A stretch of 64,000 nt of DNA from NCBI RefSeq assembly GCF_000165425.1, contig NW_001799041.1:69089-133088 (forward strand), in the 5' to 3' direction. The stretch is from Paramecium tetraurelia (lineage: Eukaryota > Ciliophora > Oligohymenophorea > Peniculida > Parameciidae). The notes beneath the pieces were generated by a model. The model made no database searches. It was not told the origin of the DNA and saw only the letters and a list, made by a program, of their open reading frames with translations. Below are positions 59,154 through 64,000 of the stretch, piece by piece; position 1 is the first letter of the stretch, and every line of letters begins with the position of its first letter. The translations under genes and the position numbers were made by a program.

Positions 59154-59590
59154 TCATTAATTAAGCAAATTTATTAAATCATTTGATATGAACTATTGAA
59201 ACGAATACTTCCTCTTATTTTCAATTTATAAAGCTTCTACTAAGGCATTTAACGTAAATTTCAAAGATTGAAATATTATTTCATCATCAGATTAATTATC
59301 ATCATCCTGATTCTAAAATTATTTTGATGATATTTTACTCTTGGTCGAAGTAGTTGATCCTCTCCCTTTTGATGCATTATGATGTTGTCATTGTAACATG
59401 GAAATGCACAAACTCTGTTTTGTTGCTTTAACTTTATGTAGGATTTTTGTTTAATTTTAATTGCTTTAAATTATTCTTTGCTTGCTTTGATTTCAGCATA
59501 GTTAGAAATTTCTTTCACGTTTCTTTTTATTCCTTGCTTAATTTCTACTGTCGAGTAATTTGAGTCCTAATTATAAGGATTGCTTAACAT
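59154..59590 (-). CDS. Small charged protein, unrecognised
   Basis: Starts MLSNPYNQDSNYSTVEIKQG. A Lys-rich helix follows (EISNYAEIKASKEQFKAIKI), then a Ser/Thr-rich basic stretch (GSTTSTKSKISSKQFQ), acidic DDDNQSDDE and a C-terminal helix FQSLKFTLNALVEALQIENK. A 32-nt intron (GTTACAATGACAAC..CAAAAG) is needed to join the halves and remove a TGA. About 130 residues. No domain recognised. Confidence 0.5.
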
Positions 59591-59685
59591 TATTAACTTT
59601 AAATTTGAATAAAATTTTTCCCACAATTTTGCTTTTATTTCAAATATTATATAATTATTAAATTAAATCTTTTATTTAATAATAA

Positions 59686-60001
59686 ATGGCAAGAGGTACA
59701 CCAGCAATCGGTAAAAGACATTAAAAGACTCATACATTTTGTAAAAGATGTGGTCGATAAACATTCCACATTTAAAAAAATAGATGTGCTTCCTGCGGAT
59801 ATCCAGCGGCAAGATTGAGACTTTGTATACCCATCATTCTATACAATTATAGATAGTGGATGGGGAGAAAAAGTGGCTAGACGCAGATCAACAGGAACAG
59901 GAAGAATGAGATACTTAAAATCTATTGCAAGAAGAGCAAAGAATGGGTTTAGAGCAGGAACTTAGGCATAACCAAAAGTTAATAAAACTTAAAAAAAGTG
60001 A
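59686..60001 (+). CDS. RPL37: Ribosomal protein eL37
   Basis: Zinc-ribbon protein of the large subunit, about 95 residues. MARGTPAIGKRHQKTHTFCK, then the zinc ligands CKRCG and CASCGYPAARLR, then STGTGRMRYLKSIARRAKNG and FRAGTQAQPK. A 28-nt intron (59825-59852) splits the codon after AARLRL. The TATAG before the second exon and TGA 59999 give the normal length. Confidence 0.95.
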
Positions 60002-60174
60002 ATAATCATGCTTTTAAAAATAATGCATTAATTCTACATCATTTCTTTCCAAATATTCTTTTGAAATCCTGCTAGATTTCTATTTTGTAAAGTATACGTA
60101 ATTGAATTGTCTATGTCTAATGTCATTAAAAAATTAAATCTTTAAAATTTAAATATTAATAAATAAATAAGATT

Positions 60175-60729
60175 ATGTCCACAAACAAAGAATAAATTAA
60201 GGCTGAACTTGACGAGAATAGAAAGAAATTAGCAGAAAAGTTTGGGTAAACCAAAATGGGCAGCACTTTGGCAAGAAGAAAGCATAAAAATGTTCATCAA
60301 ACTCAAGTATAGAAAGGAATTAATCATATTAGATTAATGATGACAAGAAATTGAAATAAGTCATTAAGAAGTTTGGTGTCTAGCAATTAGGAAATATTGA
60401 TGAAGTCAATTTTTTCAAGGATGATAACACTATAATCCATTTCTCAAAACCAGAAGTCCAAGCAGCTATTGGAAGCAATACATTTGCAATATTTGGAAAT
60501 CCAGAAACTAAAAAGTTTTAAGAATTGATGCCAGAGATTTTAAATCACATTGGACCAAACCAAATGTCTCTTCTTTAAGAATTAATGAAAGAAACTTAAA
60601 AGGTATGATATTTTAAATAAAAATTAGGAAAAAGTTGAAAAAATAGCCGAAGCTGATTAAAAAGACGAAGATGATATTCCTGTATTAGTATAGGGTTAAA
60701 ACTTTGAAGAAGCAAGCAAGAAAGAATGA
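60175..60729 (+). CDS. Nascent polypeptide-associated complex beta subunit (BTF3)
   Basis: Ribosome-bound chaperone subunit. MSTNKEQIKAELDENRKKLA, then the ribosome-binding ARRKHKNVHQTQ (variant of RRKKK), the NAC domain (LKQVIKKFGVQQLGNIDEVN; FKDDNTIIHFSKPEVQAAIG; TFAIFGNPETKKFQELMPEI) and an acidic tail (DEDDIPVLVQGQNFEEASKK). Introns of 26 nt (60307-60332) and 25 nt (60603-60627). About 167 residues, the normal size. NAC-alpha is not in the window. Confidence 0.95.
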
Positions 60730-60817
60730 GTTAAATTATCATATATTATGTATATCGGCCATTAAACATAAGACTTATGAAATAAAACAAATTATATATT
60801 TTTAATTTAATTAACAG

Positions 60818-61842
60818 ATGATTAATTTACCTGTTGATGTCGATGTCTAGATGATCCAAAAAAATAAGCTTTTCTAAAAATTTATGCAATAATAATAGCA
60901 GGAAACATAAGCATAAAACCCTCAAATTTAATAGAAAATACACAATAAATCCAATCATGATTCAATAGAGGATTAAAAATATTCTCACGAGAAAATGGAA
61001 GAAAGTTCTATCTATTAGGATTTTGCTAACTTTGCTAAAGCTACTAATTACAAGCAATCGTCACCTTATAATTATCATAAGTAGCAATTTCAATAAATTC
61101 CATAATTGAATTAAAATTCTGGAAGCAATAATACTTAAGAAATAAAGGATTTATAATTGAAAAACAAATCGCTTCTTTAGTAGAATTCTATTTTATAGTA
61201 ATCCTTGTTAGATCTTTAGCAAGCTATACATAGACAAACAATTGATTTAGATTTACAGAAAAATGAAATATTAAATTAAAAGAGAGTAGTTTAAGAATAA
61301 CAGATAGAGATAGAGTAATTGAAAAGGTAACTTTCAGAGAAAAGAAACAGTAGTTTAGAGAAAACCAGATAATTTGCAATTATTCAAACTCAATTAATAT
61401 AATCAAACCAAATGGTAGAAAAACTTATTTCTTAATTGATGAATTAAGAATCACAATTAAGTGTAAATTTTTATGTTATCCATAGTTGTATCGACAAACT
61501 TAGATTAATTTCCCAAAAATAGATAATTTATAATTGAATGTAGACTAAAATAAATCAAATTTGATAAATGCATAAAATCTTCTTAGCAATCCATCATCGG
61601 TAGCATAACCTTATTCAGCTCAATATCAATAACAATCATAATCATAAATGCCTCACAATACAACATAATAATAATAATAATAATAATCATAACAATCATA
61701 CCAAATACAATAATAATAGATTTAAATTTCATAGTAGTAATAAAATCCAAATCCTGTGAGTATGCCAACAAAATAATAGTTATAGTAGGATGCTGATACA
61801 TCGTATGAAAGATATTTAATGCATAAAAGAGGAAGACATTGA
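60818..61842 (+). CDS. Gln-rich coiled-coil protein, unrecognised
   Basis: About 330 residues. MINLPVDVDVQMIQKNKLFQ, then Gln/Asn-rich sequence and a central coiled coil (LQLKNKSLLQQNSILQQSLL; QKRVVQEQQIEIEQLKRQLS; RQFAIIQTQLIQSNQMVEKL). The C-terminal third is dominated by glutamine written mainly as TAA (six in a row near 61665-61685), ending YERYLMHKRGRH. A 25-nt intron (GTGTAAATTTTTATG..CCATAG) lies near 61460. No domain recognised. Confidence 0.65.
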
Positions 61843-61910
61843 TTCTATTTGAATGATTTAGTTTATATTTCATTTATGAATTCAAATTATTTTTCATTAC
61901 TTTTATAAAA

Positions 61911-64000
61911 ATGAGTTTATAAACGAGATCAATGGAAAGAACATCAGCCGGCGAAAAATAACAAACTTGGCAATAATATAGAATTTTTATAGAGGAAATG
62001 AATACATTAATTGGATCAGCTTTAGTGGAGGAATTTAGAAATGATAATGAAAACGATATTAATCCAAATATCATTGTTGGGAATGGAGAAAGTTTACCCA
62101 GAGGAGCTACTAAATTAATTAATGCTGCAGATCCAAAAGAATTAGGCCAAATAGTATTAGATAGTGATATTGTAATATTTCATCAGAATTATTGCAGAGC
62201 AGAATATGCTTATAAATTATTAAAGCATGGGTAATTCTAGTAGTCGAAAATCTTTATATTAATAAGTAATCCTCTGACATGGTCTACAACACCATTAAAA
62301 GATAGAAAAAATGATGAAACTGCTATGAGATAGTCTATGGGAGGGGATGCAGATGATCAACCATTTTTGAAAAAGTATGATAAATTTACAGAAAATGATC
62401 TCCCTACAAGAAAAATACATTTCTTAGAAAGATTAAAGAATTTAGAGCAATAAATAATAGTTTGCGATAAACCTTAATTGCATGCATACGTAATAACTCC
62501 AGGGTTAGTATATGGAAATGGAGAGGATATTTTATATGACTTATTTAAAACTGCATGGATGACACCAGATGCAGAATTGCCAATTTATGGAGATGGAAAC
62601 AATATTATCCCTATGATTCATGTTAATGATTTAGCCAATATAGTAAATAAAACAGTTACATTAACCCCAAATGAAAAGTATATTTTTGCAGTTGATTATG
62701 AAAATATGACTTAGAAGAAACTAGTAACTACTATTGCTAAATCTGTCGGAAATGGTCTTACAAAGAATGTCACAACTCCTACTGAAAAGATGTTAACCAT
62801 AAATATTTGGCTTAGACCAACCTAAGTATTTGAGTCAGAGGATCAATATATTGATGCTAAGAAAAACCCTATAATAATATGGCAATGCAAAGAAGGATTT
62901 GCAAAAAATATTTTAAAAATTAGGGAACAGTTTAAACTCTATAGAGGTTTAGATACTGTTAAATTAATCGTGCATGGAGGAACAGCTTCAGGAAAATCAA
63001 CCCTTTGCAAATAATTAGCCAACTTTTATAGAATTCCTCACATATAGATTAAACCCTTAATTTAAGAATTAATTGAACAATAATCTGAATTAGGAGAATT
63101 AGTAAGGACTACTTTATAATAAGTAAAAGATCAAATGGTTGCAGAAGCATTAGCCATTTTTGAAGCTGAGAAGAAAAAGAAAAAGGTTCCTAAAGGTTAA
63201 CCAGAACCTGTTTTTGATCCCTCGGGCATTTAACCAAGACTTCCTGACTCAGTCTTAATATAAATTTATAAATGGAGATTGGACTAAAATGATGCTTAAA
63301 ATTTAGGCTATGTGTTAGATGGTTTTCCTAAAACATTAGAATAATATGAAAAATTATTCGTCAAAGAGGAAGGCTAACTCATTGAATCTATAAAACCAAA
63401 AGGTGTGATTTATTTAGAATACCCAGATGACTAATTAAAAGAAAGATCAAAATTAATTATTGATAATCCTAGATATACAGAGGAGTAAGTAGTCAAAAGA
63501 CTGGCTAATTTTAGAAAGAACAATGAATAATTATTATAGTAATATGAGTAATTTGACATAAAACGAATCTCGGATCAAGAAAGTGCTTTTGAATAATCAA
63601 AGGATTTTATTACTAGAAATGGACCTATTTTAGTGTTGCAAGACGTTAAAGAGGAAGAGGTAGTTTAGATTGAAGAATAATAAGATGATTGCACACCTTC
63701 CCATTAGGTTTCTTCTCTTCAACAAGAAAAGGTTGCTGCTGTTTAATAATCATAAGTTCAATAATCCTAAGTAGGACCAAAAAAAAAAGGAGATTAACTA
63801 AATGTAACTAATTAAATGTATTTTATTTTTAGAAGTCAATCAATGAAAGTAGATTATCAAAGGATAATAAAAAGTTAACAGATGAGCAAAAGCAAGATCT
63901 TATTAGACAATAGGAAAGGGAACTTTTAGATTAACGAAGTCAACCTTTAAGACAATATTTGGCTGATAACGTTGTTCCATTTTTAACAGAAGGATTAATA
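61911..64000 (+). CDS. Adenylate kinase 7-like protein (runs off the right end)
   Basis: The layout matches AK7 of cilia. An N-terminal Rossmann-like (SDR) region reads VITPGLVYGNGEDILYDLFK, PIYGDGNNIIPMIHVNDLAN and FAVDYENMTQKKLVTTIAKS. It is followed by an adenylate kinase domain with P-loop VHGGTASGKSTLCKQLANFY, LGYVLDGFPKTLEQYE, GVIYLEYPDDQLKERSKL and RLANFRKNNEQLLQQY. A C-terminal Dpy-30 motif begins RQYLADNVVPFLTEGLI at the very end of the window. A 29-nt intron lies at 63804-63832. AK7 maintains adenine nucleotide balance in motile axonemes. The P-loop is intact (GGxASGKST, with Ala where Gly/Pro is usual), so activity is plausible. Confidence 0.88.

Noticed and set aside
1-64000. CRISPR arrays, bacterial operons, rRNA genes, telomere repeats, transposase genes
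   Set aside because: None seen. The sequence is eukaryotic, and the only regular array is the 87-bp repeat without spacers.

Overview
The window looks like a piece of a ciliate somatic (macronuclear) genome, most probably Paramecium. It is very AT-rich. TAA and TAG occur freely inside conserved protein frames, where they read as glutamine, and TGA is the only stop that ends convincing frames. Introns are 19-32 nt long, mostly about 25 nt, with GT..AG ends. Gene spacing is tight, often 30-200 bp. Trichocyst matrix proteins, an SF-assemblin and tmcB-type PAS membrane proteins fit the same group. All genes were read by hand with TGA as the only stop and splicing of short introns. ORFs called with the standard code are therefore mostly fragments.

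Layout. 1-6.5 kb: 3' end of a ubiquitin-specific protease (+), an epsin (-), a decayed EF-hand gene, a trichocyst matrix protein (+). 6.5-11.1 kb: two coiled-coil genes (+). 11.2-13.6 kb: a selenocysteine tRNA, a MUL1-like membrane RING protein (-), ribosomal protein eL33 (+). 13.6-15.9 kb: gene-poor, with a relic frame and an 87-bp tandem repeat. 15.9-19.1 kb: CTD-type phosphatase (-) and a second trichocyst matrix protein (-). 19.9-25 kb: a small type I membrane protein, SF-assemblin, and a coiled-coil/alpha-kinase-like protein (all +). 26.6-30.4 kb: a Dpy-30-like protein (-) and two unrecognised genes (+). 30.4-40.5 kb: a minus-strand block with AspRS, SNW1/SKIP, mitochondrial bL27, a coiled-coil protein and a 4.8-kb PAS/multi-TM gene. 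41.4-49.6 kb: an SBDS with an added zinc finger (-), a relic (+), a class 3 lipase (+), a LITAF-domain protein (+), a coiled-coil protein (-), a small protein (+) and a Cache-domain protein (-). 49.7-56.3 kb: a formin (-) head-to-head with a MORN/kinase-like gene (+), then a second lipase (+). 56.5-64 kb: a coiled-coil protein, ATG8, another coiled-coil protein and a small gene (all -), then eL37, NAC-beta, a Q-rich protein and the start of an AK7-type adenylate kinase (all +).

Functional themes are ribosome biogenesis and translation (eL33, eL37, bL27m, SBDS, NAC-beta, AspRS, tRNA-Sec), splicing (SNW1), cytoskeleton and cilia (formin, SF-assemblin, AK7, several coiled coils), secretion and membrane traffic (epsin, trichocyst matrix proteins, LITAF, ATG8) and signalling. 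I see no operon logic. The best leads are the tRNA-Sec in a genome where UGA is the only stop, a 24-bp TA-bounded in-frame insert in ATG8, an SBDS-zinc finger fusion, a set of TGA-broken gene relics between intact genes, the alternating 87-bp repeat, and a 21-nt stopless intron in eL33.
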